In this document: in pieces, positions 7,613-16,272 of the stretch
Layout of the letters: each line of letters begins with the position of its first letter
Numbering within the stretch: position 1 is the first letter of the stretch
Assembly: GCA_002396325.1 (NCBI GenBank)
Contig: DGXM01000094.1
Coordinates: forward strand, 1-20,584
Reading direction: 5' to 3'
Origin: Treponema sp. UBA4232
Lineage (GTDB): Bacteria > Spirochaetota > Spirochaetia > Treponematales > Treponemataceae
Length of the DNA: 20,584 bases
Translations under genes and position numbers: made by a program
Notes under the pieces: model-generated
Databases searched by the model: none
What the model was told of the DNA's origin: nothing
What the model saw: the letters and a program-made list of their open reading frames with translations, nothing else

Positions 7613-10168
7613 TCAATTTTCGCTCTCAATCAGCAGTCTGCCGGGCACAAGTGACTCATCCCCGGTTTCCTCTGCAATGCGTTTCCTTGTCTTTTTGAAC
7701 GAAACCTTCAGACTCTCTCCGTCTGAGTCTATCACGACTTCCTTTGAATCTCCGCGCTTTCCGCTCAAAAGAAGATTTGCAAGGGCGTCCTCAACGTCAT
7801 GCTGTATGAGCCTCCGCATGGGACGGGCACCCATAGAAGGTTCATAGCCGTGTTCCACCATGTATTCCCTTGCACGCGGTTTCAACGAAACGGAAAGATC
7901 CTGTTCAAGAAGACGCGACTCAAGTTCGTTTATCTGTATGTCAACTATGGAAGAAATCAGATTGCGGTCAAGGGCATGGAAGACGACAACATCGTCAATG
8001 CGGTTCAAAAGCTCAGGTGAAAGAATGCGCTTCAATTCCTCCATTGCGCTGGCCTTCATCTCTTCGTAAGGCAGAAGTCCGTCTTCCGCAGTGGAAAATC
8101 CGAGTCTTCCGTCTGAAGTGATTCTGCCCGATCCTGCGTTGCTTGTGAAAATGATCACAGTGTTTTTGAAGCTCACGTTTCTTCCCTGCCCGTCGGTCAA
8201 TTCACCTTCCTCAAGAATCTGAAGCATAAGATTGTAAATGTTCGGGTCGGCTTTTTCAATTTCATCGAAAAGAACCACGGAGTACGGATGCTCAAGCACC
8301 TTTTTCGTGAGTTTGCCACCGTCTTCGTATCCTATGTATCCCGGGGACGCTCCTGTAAGACCTGTCGATGAAACCCTGTCGCTGTATTCACTCATATTGA
8401 ATTTGATGAGTGCATCCTCAGTGCCGAAAAGGAATTTCGCAAGTGATTTTGCAAGCTGGGTTTTTCCCACGCCTGTAGGACCAAGGAAGAAGAACGAACC
8501 GATCGGTCTTTTTGGAGAAGAGACCCCTGACCTGTGACGGCGCACTGCAGAACTTACTGCGGCAATCGCTTCATCCTGCCCCACAACTTCCGAGCCAAGA
8601 ATCTTTTCCATTGAAAGAAGTTTCTTCGATTCACCGCTGTCAAGTCGTTCGGCAGGAATTCCCGTGAGTCCGCTGATGATTGAAAGCACATCGTCCACAG
8701 TAACCGGACGTCCCTTTGCATTTTCATCCGCTTTCCACGAACTGTTGAGTTCATCCAGCTGTCGGCGCAGAAGCCCCACTTTGTCACGCACCAAGGCGGC
8801 CCTCTCGTAATCCTGGGAATCAACAAGCCGTCTTTTTTCGAGAGAAAGCTCTTCAATGGATTTTTCAAGGGCAAAGAACTGCGGCGGTTTCACTTCTCCC
8901 TGGATTTTTTTTGCGGCCCCTGCCTCGTCAAGTATGTCGAATGCCTTGTCGGGAAGACATCTGTCTGTGATGTACCTCCGGCTGCACTTGACTATGGCGG
9001 AAAGAACCTCATCGCTGTACGTCACATGATGATACGACTCGTAGTGAGACTTGCTTTCCTTCAGCATTTTGATTGTGTCCTCATCGCTAGGCTCGTTCAC
9101 CTTCACCATCTGGAAGCGGCGTGCAAGGGCAGCGTCACGCTCTATGCGGTTGCGGTACTCCTTTGTGGTTGTGGCACCGATTACCTGTATTTCTCCGCGG
9201 CTCAAGGCAGGCTTTATCATATTGCTTGCCTCCATCGTGCCTTCAGGACCTCCCGCCCCAATCAAAGTGTGAATCTCATCAATGAAAAGAATCACGTCGG
9301 GATTTTCCCTGGCTTCTTTCATCACACGCTTCATCCTTTCTTCGAATTCACCGCGGTATTTCGTTCCCGCAATCATTGCGGCAAGATCGAGTCTGTAGAT
9401 GTGTTTTTTTGAAAGACCGTGCGGCACGTCCCCCTTGGCGATATGCTGGGCAAGTCCCTCAACAATGGCAGTCTTTCCTACACCGGGATCCCCCACAAGG
9501 ATGGGATTGTTTTTCGTGCGGCGGCTCAAAGTCTGTATCACACGACGGATTTCGTCACCGCGTCCTACGACAAGATCGCCTTCTCCGTCTTTAGCTGCCT
9601 GAGTCAAATCGTGACCGAACTGGTCAAGTATGCTCTGATTTCCCGGCTTTGACCTTCTGCCCTGCTCCCCGTCCGGCATATTTGAATACGCCATATCATC
9701 AGGATTCTGCATTCTCGCGGATGAAACCACTTTGCGTTCCACTTCGGCAACATACTGCCTGGCCTGATTCAACGGAATTCCGGCTTTCGTGAAAAACGAC
9801 TGGAGCAACGAAGGATTTTCCCTCATGCATGCCAAAAGGATATGCTCGGTTCCAATGTAGTCGCACTGAAGTATTCTGGATTCAAGAGATGCATTCTCCA
9901 GCATATTCATAACCCTCTGCGACTGCGGCAGATCATAAAGCTCAAGATTGAAAAGACGCGCGGGAAGATTCTGCTCAATGGTTGTCTGCAGCATCAGCAC
10001 GTTTATTTTCATGGCTTTAAGAGCAATATATCCCAAACCGTCGGCAGATTTCAAAAGAGCCAGAAGCAGATGCTCCACTTCAAGCTGTTTGCTGCCCAGA
10101 CTGTATGCTTCCTCCGGTCCCAGAACCGAAAGCAGACGCCTAACCCGCGGTGAATATCTCTTTTCCAT
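7613..10168 (-). CDS. clpC: ClpC-type AAA+ unfoldase of the ClpCP protease
   Basis: Hexameric cytoplasmic unfoldase that feeds proteins to ClpP. Residues 1-148 form the double Clp-N repeat; Glu32 (VEH) and Glu108 (TEH) match the two glutamates that hold phosphoarginine in Bacillus ClpC. D1 has Walker A GDPGVGKT 226-233 and Walker B VILFIDE 292-298. A middle coiled region (about 435-475) carries a UVR motif, as in ClpC and not ClpB. D2 has Walker A GPTGVGKT 563-570, Walker B VVLFDE and TSNAGS. LGF at 689-691 is the loop that docks into ClpP, so protease partnering is expected, although clpP is not in the window. Length 851 is normal. Start ATG 10166-10168 has GGGAGG five bases upstream, ten bases after the mcsB stop. 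Confidence 0.96.
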   Translation of the reverse strand: MEKRYSPRVRRLLSVLGPEEAYSLGSKQLEVEHLLLALLKSADGLGYIALKAMKINVLMLQTTIEQNLPARLFNLELYDLPQSQRVMNMLENASLESRILQCDYIGTEHILLACMRENPSLLQSFFTKAGIPLNQARQYVAEVERKVVSSARMQNPDDMAYSNMPDGEQGRRSKPGNQSILDQFGHDLTQAAKDGEGDLVVGRGDEIRRVIQTLSRRTKNNPILVGDPGVGKTAIVEGLAQHIAKGDVPHGLSKKHIYRLDLAAMIAGTKYRGEFEERMKRVMKEARENPDVILFIDEIHTLIGAGGPEGTMEASNMIKPALSRGEIQVIGATTTKEYRNRIERDAALARRFQMVKVNEPSDEDTIKMLKESKSHYESYHHVTYSDEVLSAIVKCSRRYITDRCLPDKAFDILDEAGAAKKIQGEVKPPQFFALEKSIEELSLEKRRLVDSQDYERAALVRDKVGLLRRQLDELNSSWKADENAKGRPVTVDDVLSIISGLTGIPAERLDSGESKKLLSMEKILGSEVVGQDEAIAAVSSAVRRHRSGVSSPKRPIGSFFFLGPTGVGKTQLAKSLAKFLFGTEDALIKFNMSEYSDRVSSTGLTGASPGYIGYEDGGKLTKKVLEHPYSVVLFDEIEKADPNIYNLMLQILEEGELTDGQGRNVSFKNTVIIFTSNAGSGRITSDGRLGFSTAEDGLLPYEEMKASAMEELKRILSPELLNRIDDVVVFHALDRNLISSIVDIQINELESRLLEQDLSVSLKPRAREYMVEHGYEPSMGARPMRRLIQHDVEDALANLLLSGKRGDSKEVVIDSDGESLKVSFKKTRKRIAEETGDESLVPGRLLIESEN

Positions 10169-10178
10169 TTCAACCTCC

Positions 10179-11306
10179 CTAGAAGTTCAGTTTGATGTTC
10201 TCAAACGATTCCTGAAGAATAAGAGCCCTGAGCCTCTCATTCTTTTTCACATCATCATCCTGAATGTCCTTTTTGAAATGAAACTCTCCGTTTTTCTGAA
10301 CAAAGGTCAGATGACCTTCCTGAATTCTATATAATAACGCATGAAGTTCCGCATCGTCTATGCCGACCAGAAGATTCATGTCTTTTCCCCACTTCACTCC
10401 GCTTATGATTGAAACGGCTTCCCTGAGCGGAACAAGGGAGGACCATCTGGCAAGTGAAATGGAACGGTAAAGATAATTCGACACTATTGTAGGAAGATTT
10501 TCCTTACACTCCTCACGGGCCTGACGTTCCAATTCCATAAGACGTTTTGCAGATGCAAGGATGGAAGTCATCTGATCTATCTCCGATCCCCCCGAACAGT
10601 CGATGTTGCAGATGTCGTAAAAAGAGCCCAGCGACATTCCGCGGTTTCCTGTTCCACTCACGTTGTCTACTCCGCCCGAACCGAAACTTGCCTTGAGCAT
10701 TACAGAGTCCTCGTTGAGCGATTCCATCACCGATTTTATTTTCCCCTGGTATGAAAGCGACGGAAGATGCATCCTCACTGAAATCCGCATGCCGCTTCCC
10801 GCATCTAAAACAGATGCAGTAAGATAACCGAAATCGTAGCTTGCCGCAAACTGCAGCATTGACTGAAGTCCCCTGTCTATCTTCTGCGAAAGATGCATGG
10901 TTTCCTCCACATCAAGTCCCGACGAATACACACTGGTGCGGATATGGTCTATCACATTTACCACGCAGGATATTTTTCCGTCGCCGCGAAGTATCACCCC
11001 CAAAGATTCGGCATTGTCGATTTTTGGAAAAGAGCCTCTTTCTTCAAGAATACGCAGTCCCAGAGGATCAAGATTCTGAACAGCAACCGCCTGATAATCC
11101 TCGCACCCTTCCAGATGGCCGAATGCATTGAAGACGATTGACCTTACCCTGTCTTTGTCTTGAGGACGCAGTCTGTCGGGGAAGGGAAAAGTCGCAAGAT
11201 TGCGTGCCACCCTGATTTTTGTGGAAAGAACAACATCGCTTTCAGGACCGTCCTTGGTGTACCACGATTCGGTTGCATCTGATTTCAAATCCTGAGAATC
11301 ACGCAT
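10179..11306 (-). CDS. mcsB: McsB-like guanidino-kinase homologue lacking catalytic residues
   Basis: Aligns along its whole 375 residues with McsB, the protein-arginine kinase that marks ClpCP substrates: GPESDVVLS, IRVARNL, GYLTAS and SVRMHLPSL are all recognisable. The active site is degraded. The NEEDHIR motif reads NVIDHIR (117-123), the Cys of TSCPTN is replaced (TASVLD, 163-168, Ser at the Cys position), and the YGEGS motif reads FGSGG (208-212) followed by a short insertion. The C-terminal RDxxRA phosphoarginine-sensing motif is also broken (NERLRA). Some nucleotide-contacting Arg residues remain (IRVAR, DHIR, GMR). I infer a pseudokinase or adaptor. The ATG at 11304-11306 (GGAGG six bases upstream) overlaps the mcsA stop by eight bases; a longer open frame to 11432 is rejected because it overlaps mcsA and lacks family similarity. 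Confidence 0.85.
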   Translation of the reverse strand: MRDSQDLKSDATESWYTKDGPESDVVLSTKIRVARNLATFPFPDRLRPQDKDRVRSIVFNAFGHLEGCEDYQAVAVQNLDPLGLRILEERGSFPKIDNAESLGVILRGDGKISCVVNVIDHIRTSVYSSGLDVEETMHLSQKIDRGLQSMLQFAASYDFGYLTASVLDAGSGMRISVRMHLPSLSYQGKIKSVMESLNEDSVMLKASFGSGGVDNVSGTGNRGMSLGSFYDICNIDCSGGSEIDQMTSILASAKRLMELERQAREECKENLPTIVSNYLYRSISLARWSSLVPLREAVSIISGVKWGKDMNLLVGIDDAELHALLYRIQEGHLTFVQKNGEFHFKKDIQDDDVKKNERLRALILQESFENIKLNF

Positions 11307-11853
11307 CACAGTCCTCCCCGTTTTTCGCAGAGGACACAATCTGGTTTTCGTCTGGAATATCAACATTCTCAAGGGCACGTATGAAATCACGGTAAAGGGC
11401 CGCCTTTTCATAATCCTCGTTCTGAACGGCATGCTCCATCTTCTTCTGCAGATTCACCCGGTCGCTCAAGGCAGAATGTTCCGTGGAAAGACGTTCGGGA
11501 AGAGAACCCGTGTATGAGCATTTTCTTCCGTTGTGCTCAAGAATTTTTTTTATGCCCGCCTTGAAAATGGAATAACACTCCGGGCAGCCGATAATGCCCC
11601 GTTTACGGATTTGTCCTATTGAAGTTCCGCATACAGGGCAGGCACGGGCGCTGTCGGCCTGGAGTCTCTGGGTGGCGAGTGAAATTTCCTTGAAAAGCTC
11701 CCCTATGGAGGATTCTATGCTTTTGGGATCATCGCTTATGCCGCGCTCAATTGCACATTCCATACACATATTTATCTTGCGCTTTTGACCATTGTTATTA
11801 ACCTGTTCAAGAAAGATGACGGCTTCACGCTCATGGCAAAAATCACAAATCAT
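11299..11853 (-). CDS. mcsA: McsA-like zinc-finger protein with UVR motif
   Basis: McsA is the activator and adaptor partner of McsB in the Clp stress system. This 184-residue protein has two four-cysteine zinc sites, C3/C6/C30/C33 and C72/C75/C90/C93, and a C-terminal UVR coiled motif (about 132-163, NEDYEKAALYRD) like the one in ClpC. All eight zinc ligands are intact. Start is ATG 11851-11853 with AGAGG about eight bases upstream. An upstream in-frame start (11904) would add 17 residues with no ribosome site. The stop overlaps the mcsB start, so translation is coupled. The 78-bp gap to lolE is the widest in the operon, but no good promoter was seen in it. CtsR, which usually heads the Firmicutes mcsA-mcsB-clpC operon, is absent. 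Confidence 0.88.
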   Translation of the reverse strand: MICDFCHEREAVIFLEQVNNNGQKRKINMCMECAIERGISDDPKSIESSIGELFKEISLATQRLQADSARACPVCGTSIGQIRKRGIIGCPECYSIFKAGIKKILEHNGRKCSYTGSLPERLSTEHSALSDRVNLQKKMEHAVQNEDYEKAALYRDFIRALENVDIPDENQIVSSAKNGEDCDA

Positions 11854-11931
11854 CACAAACACCTCTTTCAAGACGGATTGACACCCGTCGATTTTTTTCA
11901 GCACCGCAAAGGCACTTCACAACACAACAGC

Positions 11932-13284
11932 TCACATTTTCCTGAGCGTATCAAGCGGCTTCTCTTTTCCACCTTTTATTGCGGGAATGGCAGAAACCAG
12001 CAGGGAAAGCAGCAGAGTACCGATTACAATCAGCAGAAGTTCCCCGAACGGCACCGTAACAGGGATATTCTGAAGATAATACGCCGGATCCAAAAGACGC
12101 ACAGCCTCAAAATCAGCAGCATTTCCATTACCTATAAGATACACTACTTTTGCACAAATGTTAACTAATTTTTCCGTAAAAGAGACAAGTCCGTTGATGT
12201 TCACTCCCACAAGCAGCCCCAGGGGAATTCCAAGAAGCACTCCTCCCACGCCCGCACCGAATCCGACGGCAAGAAAAGACGTGGTTATTCCCGACGACGA
12301 GGCTCCCACGCTCTTTAAAATTGCAATTTCCTTCCGTCTCTCCATCACAATCATCACCAGTGCGGAACTGATGTTCACCGAAGCCACAAGGACAATCAGA
12401 AGCATTATGAGAAGAAGAAGAATCTTTGTGGAGGAAAAATTCTCGAACTCGGCGGCATTAAGCTCATTCCACGAATACACCCTTGATTTGTCCAGTGGCT
12501 CTTCCCCGTCGAATCCCAGAATGTTCCTGTGTACGGCTTTTTTTATGGCGCCAAGGGATGATGCGAAAGGATCGGGTGTCGTGAGTCCGAAGATGAACTG
12601 AGAAGATTTGGGAGAGAGAGATGTGAAGGCTGTCTCAAGCGGAATAAAAACCCACAACGCATCAAGTTCCTGATATCCAGAAGACACAATGGCCGTAACC
12701 GTGAACTGCGACATTTTAGGCACAAAGCGCTCTCCGATTTTATTCACCGCAATCAGGGAGATTTTGTCTCCACCGCGGACTCCGAGAGTTTCCGCAATTT
12801 TTTCTCCAAGCACGGCACAACGCTCATCCGACAAATCAACATTTCCATCGCAGATTTTGAACAATGAGGCAAAACTCGAATTTCGAGTGAAGATGTCCGG
12901 ACTCACTCCGCGCACGGTTGCCCCCGTCCTGATTCCATTTGCAGAGGCCAAAGCCATTCCCTGCATTTCAGGATACACACCCGTCACGCCGTCAATGCCT
13001 GAAAGACGCTCTTTAATCTCCAGCATTTTTTCATACGAATCCACATCGGAGGAATAGGAATTCACACGAACCTGAAGATCCTGTGAGGAAAGACCTATTA
13101 TGCGCCCGGTGATTCCGTCTATCATACCGCTGCTTATCACGAGAACCGCAACCAGAGGCACAAGGCTTATTCCGATGCAGAGAACAGCTCCCAAAAGACT
13201 TCTGCCCCCGTGGCTGTTTTTTTCGGTGGAAGGATGAGAGAAGAAAAGACGCAGTGCATACAAAAAACTTGCCCTGAAGGTCAT
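11932..13284 (-). CDS. lolE: Lipoprotein-releasing ABC transporter permease (LolC/E family)
   Basis: One of two membrane subunits of a LolCDE-type complex that lifts lipoproteins from the inner membrane for transfer to the outer membrane. Topology is typical: TM1 about 30-52, a periplasmic MacB-like domain about 55-285, then TM2 about 288-312, TM3 about 335-362 and TM4 about 414-435. The coupling stretch MERRKEIAILKSVGAS (314-329) contacts the ATPase, and the C-terminal PLDTLRK is a family ending. Start ATG 13282-13284 shares an ATGA overlap with the lolD stop, and GGAGG lies four bases upstream. The lolC/lolE labels are by position only; which permease plays which role is not clear from sequence. 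LolA was not found in the window. Confidence 0.88.
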   Translation of the reverse strand: MTFRASFLYALRLFFSHPSTEKNSHGGRSLLGAVLCIGISLVPLVAVLVISSGMIDGITGRIIGLSSQDLQVRVNSYSSDVDSYEKMLEIKERLSGIDGVTGVYPEMQGMALASANGIRTGATVRGVSPDIFTRNSSFASLFKICDGNVDLSDERCAVLGEKIAETLGVRGGDKISLIAVNKIGERFVPKMSQFTVTAIVSSGYQELDALWVFIPLETAFTSLSPKSSQFIFGLTTPDPFASSLGAIKKAVHRNILGFDGEEPLDKSRVYSWNELNAAEFENFSSTKILLLLIMLLIVLVASVNISSALVMIVMERRKEIAILKSVGASSSGITTSFLAVGFGAGVGGVLLGIPLGLLVGVNINGLVSFTEKLVNICAKVVYLIGNGNAADFEAVRLLDPAYYLQNIPVTVPFGELLLIVIGTLLLSLLVSAIPAIKGGKEKPLDTLRKM

Positions 13285-13988
13285 TGTTCCTCCCCGGCTG
13301 AATTTCCGCTTAATGCAAGGGAACCGTCTTTAATAAAATAGCAGAGGTCACCCATAGAAGCGATGTTCATATCGTGTGTCACAAGGATGAGTGTCTTTTT
13401 GTAGCGGTCGGCCATTGAAAAAAGGAGGTCTCCTATCACACCTGCATTCGCAGGATCAAGATTTCCCGTTGGTTCATCTGCAAGAATAAGGTCGGGATCA
13501 TTCACGAGGCTTCTTGCCACCGCAACCCTCTGCCGCTCTCCTCCCGAAAGCTGAGACGGAAGATGCGAGGCCCGGTTTTCAAGTCCCACGTCACGAAGAA
13601 GTGCCTCAGCTTTTTCCATCGCCTGTTTTTTTGGAACACCGGCCATGTATGCGGGAAGAAACACATTCTCCAATGCACTGAAATCCTTCAGCAGATAATG
13701 GAACTGAAACACCAGTCCCAGGAATTTCTGCCTGTAATGAGTGAGGTCATCCTCGGAAAGAGAGCTTATCATCTGGCCGTCAACTTCCACTGTCCCAGCC
13801 GTTGCAGTGTCGAGTCCTCCGATTATGTTAAGGAGCGTTGATTTTCCGCTTCCGCTTTTTCCGACAATCACACACTTGGAACCACGCTCAACATCCATAT
13901 CAAGATTTTTCAAAATGGTCAGCCGTTCAATGGAAGTAGTAAAAGTCTTTTCAAGTCCTCTGACACGGACCACAACATCAGTCGTCAT
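13281..13988 (-). CDS. lolD: Lipoprotein-releasing ABC transporter ATPase LolD
   Basis: ATPase that powers the LolCDE lipoprotein exporter, 235 residues. All ABC motifs are present: Walker A GKSGSGKST (43-51), Q-loop Gln95, signature LSGGERQ (147-153), Walker B LILADE (167-172) with EPTGNLD, and H-loop H205. The LLKDFSALENVFLPA segment is typical of the LolD/MacB-type subfamily. Start ATG 13986-13988 has GGAGG six bases upstream and overlaps the end of lolC by 11 bp. It sits between two permease genes of the same complex, an arrangement that supports the assignment more than the ATPase sequence alone does. Confidence 0.93.
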   Translation of the reverse strand: MTTDVVVRVRGLEKTFTTSIERLTILKNLDMDVERGSKCVIVGKSGSGKSTLLNIIGGLDTATAGTVEVDGQMISSLSEDDLTHYRQKFLGLVFQFHYLLKDFSALENVFLPAYMAGVPKKQAMEKAEALLRDVGLENRASHLPSQLSGGERQRVAVARSLVNDPDLILADEPTGNLDPANAGVIGDLLFSMADRYKKTLILVTHDMNIASMGDLCYFIKDGSLALSGNSAGEEQ

Positions 13989-15279
13989 GCAGCACCTCCG
14001 CCACGCTCACATGCAAAATCTGTCTGCTGGCAATCCAGGAGGCAGCCAGAGACGAAAGTATTCCGAAGAAAAAAATCGCCGTAATCTCGCCAAAAACCAT
14101 TCTTGGCGGAATGGAAGCATACACAGAGAACATCGGGTTTTCCTGCACAAACTGAGTCGCCGTTGGATTGAAAATCAATGCAAAAAGATACTGTGCCCAA
14201 AACTGTATCCTCGAAAGCAAATTGAACACGGAGCCCATATTTTTGCAGATAAAGAGTCCGAGGACAAGCCCCGGAAGTGCACCTGTCAAACCTGTGATGA
14301 ACCCCTTCACAACAAAGACTGCCAGCACATTTCTTTGTCCACCGCCGAGTGCCGCAAGAACCGCAATGTCTTCACGGCGCTCATACACCATCCGTCTCAT
14401 TCCGTTGTAGATGTTCACGGCAACCACTACGAAAATAAGAAACACCAAAATCATCAGCATGTTTTTTTCAATACGGAGAGCACCGAAGAAAGTCCTGTTG
14501 TAATCCCTCCAGCTCCGTGCCTTCACACCGGGAACGGCAGACTCCAATCTTGAAATGGCAAGCTGGTCTTTTCCGCTGTCCTTGAGTTTTATTCCGTACT
14601 GCTTCTTTGCACCCGAACCGAAATATTTTTCAGCGGCATCAAGTCCCACGAAGGCATAGGCTGCATTTATGTCTGAATATTTCGAAAAGAATATTCCGCT
14701 CACAATGAAGTCACGGTCGGTCGAAAACATTGCCACATCAGAACCTCCGCTCAATGCGAATATGCTCACGGTGCCGCCGACTTTCGCTCCGATGCTGCGG
14801 GCCAGTTCGTTTCCAAGCACAATGAGTCCTTCGCCTGAAATGTCGAACTCACCGGAAATAATCAAAGCCTCCCTGCAAAAGCCTTCATCGAATTCCATCA
14901 CGTCGGGATCCACTGCGCGCACCAGAGCGGCACCCTCCTTTCCGTTGGAACTGAGCATCAGCCCCTGCGCCTCGTAAAACGGACTCACGCTCGTCACCAT
15001 CGGATCGTCATTGCACCACTTCAATAAATCTTCTTCCGAGGGAACAGAGTCCACACGCACATGATAAGAGGAAAGTTCCATTATTGCATCGATGAATTCC
15101 ATCTGGAAACCGTTCATCACGCTGATTACGACAATCAGTGCCATCACGCCGAAACAGACACCCAGACTCGAAAGCGTTGACGTGACCTGTGTGCGCCCCT
15201 TTCTGTCGACCTTGCTGAATCTCCGCGAAATGTAATGAATCCATTTGAGTGAATCTATTTCTTTTTTTATGCTATTCAT
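13978..15279 (-). CDS. lolC: Lipoprotein-releasing ABC transporter permease (LolC/E family)
   Basis: Second membrane subunit of the LolCDE complex, 433 residues from the chosen start. TM1 about 33-56 (ending VVISVMNGFQ, a family hallmark), a large periplasmic domain about 57-270, TM2 about 274-294, TM3 about 317-344 and TM4 about 395-420. The coupling segment YERREDIAVLAALGG follows TM2. Start ATG 15277-15279 has AAGGAG eight bases upstream and overlaps the upstream gene's stop by eight bases; an in-frame ATG ten codons earlier (15309) would sit deeper in that gene and lacks a ribosome site. A segment after TM3 (LLSRIQFWAQYLFALIF) is hydrophobic and may be periplasmic-loop or re-entrant, as in other LolC/E proteins. 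Confidence 0.9.
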   Translation of the reverse strand: MNSIKKEIDSLKWIHYISRRFSKVDRKGRTQVTSTLSSLGVCFGVMALIVVISVMNGFQMEFIDAIMELSSYHVRVDSVPSEEDLLKWCNDDPMVTSVSPFYEAQGLMLSSNGKEGAALVRAVDPDVMEFDEGFCREALIISGEFDISGEGLIVLGNELARSIGAKVGGTVSIFALSGGSDVAMFSTDRDFIVSGIFFSKYSDINAAYAFVGLDAAEKYFGSGAKKQYGIKLKDSGKDQLAISRLESAVPGVKARSWRDYNRTFFGALRIEKNMLMILVFLIFVVVAVNIYNGMRRMVYERREDIAVLAALGGGQRNVLAVFVVKGFITGLTGALPGLVLGLFICKNMGSVFNLLSRIQFWAQYLFALIFNPTATQFVQENPMFSVYASIPPRMVFGEITAIFFFGILSSLAASWIASRQILHVSVAEVLHDD

Positions 15280-16264
15280 CAAAAGTTCTCCTTGAAAGTT
15301 CCGTCTCACCCATAAAAACAGCTTCCTCCGCTTTCACGCCGTTTCTGTACCAGGTGTGAATCGAATGGTCGGGGGGAAAATAAACGATTTCCCTGTAGGT
15401 GAGTTCATCCTCATAATCAGTGTGAAGCCTGTGCTCGTTGTTTTCGTAAAGATCGACGGAGGGAATTTTTTTACCGGCCGAGTAAGTGTAAAGACGCTTC
15501 ACTTTGAATGTTTCTTCGCCGGTCCATTTTGTATCTTCCTCACTGACAATATTTCCATCCCTATCGTATTTATAATCGAGAGTACGAACGGATTTTTTCA
15601 TTCCCCCTTTTGTGGAAAATGTTTTTATGGAAACAGGTTTGCCGCTTTGGGTGAAAGCCGATTCAATCAGCAGATTGTCTTCTATAAATTCCTCCGTCTT
15701 TGAAACGGGTATGCGCGAAGATGAAAGACCGTAAGACAAAATCTCCCTGCGTATTATTTTTGATTCTGCGGATGTGGATGCGTTTTTCCAGACTGTGCGG
15801 GAGACAAGGCGGTAAAAATCATCATAGACCGACCTGGAAAACTGAGAGCCGTTCACCGAGACGACAGTTTTGCCGCCTTCAAAAGTTTCCTGTGCTGTAA
15901 AGGCTTCCTCGCCGTAAGTGAAAAAAGCAAGACGTTTTTTTGAATTGCGGTAAATCATTTCCGCATAGCCGCCTTCTGAAAGTCCCAAAGCCGCAAAAGG
16001 ACTCTGCGGGCCGTATTCAGGATTCTCCAAATCTTCCGAAAGAAGTCCCAGCTCCGACTGCACCTCCGTATCGGCCTGTGCAAATTCCTTCAGCGCATTT
16101 TCGTATGTGTAGGCATCAAGAGTTGCAATGAGTTCCACACGGGTCTTTCTGCGCTCCTCTTCATTCATTACAGGTCTACCGGCAGCGGCATCCAAACGCA
16201 TCTGTGTCTTGGAGATGACTGGAAAGAGAAGATATGCTGAAAGGATTACAGCCTGAACGTCCAA
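15272..16264 (-). CDS. Unknown exported or membrane-anchored protein
   Basis: No family recognised. The protein (330 residues) begins with a TTG codon at 16262-16264, supported by AGGAGG four bases upstream, which overlaps the ftsY stop. Residues about 4-17 (QAVILSAYLLFPV) are hydrophobic and may be a signal anchor or short signal peptide without a clear cleavage site. The middle is polar and mixed. The C-terminal third is rich in short Tyr/Asp/Gly strands (LDYKYDRDGNIVSEED, YENNEHRLHTDY, HTWYRNGVKAEE), reminiscent of RHS/YD-type or MORN-like repeats and suggesting beta-strand repeats. It lies between ftsY and lolC with coupled translation, so a role at the envelope or in lipoprotein export is a reasonable guess, not a demonstrated one. 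Confidence 0.75.
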   Translation of the reverse strand: MDVQAVILSAYLLFPVISKTQMRLDAAAGRPVMNEEERRKTRVELIATLDAYTYENALKEFAQADTEVQSELGLLSEDLENPEYGPQSPFAALGLSEGGYAEMIYRNSKKRLAFFTYGEEAFTAQETFEGGKTVVSVNGSQFSRSVYDDFYRLVSRTVWKNASTSAESKIIRREILSYGLSSSRIPVSKTEEFIEDNLLIESAFTQSGKPVSIKTFSTKGGMKKSVRTLDYKYDRDGNIVSEEDTKWTGEETFKVKRLYTYSAGKKIPSVDLYENNEHRLHTDYEDELTYREIVYFPPDHSIHTWYRNGVKAEEAVFMGETELSRRTFDE

Positions 16265-16272
16265 ATTTCCTC

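Noticed and set aside
11307..11432. Longer mcsB N-terminus
   Set aside because: It overlaps mcsA by over 130 bp, has no ribosome site and no similarity to McsB; ATG 11306 has GGAGG.
13741..14553. Plus-strand open frame of about 270 codons
   Set aside because: It lies opposite lolD and lolC, whose motifs and ribosome sites are clear; its sequence has no recognisable domain.
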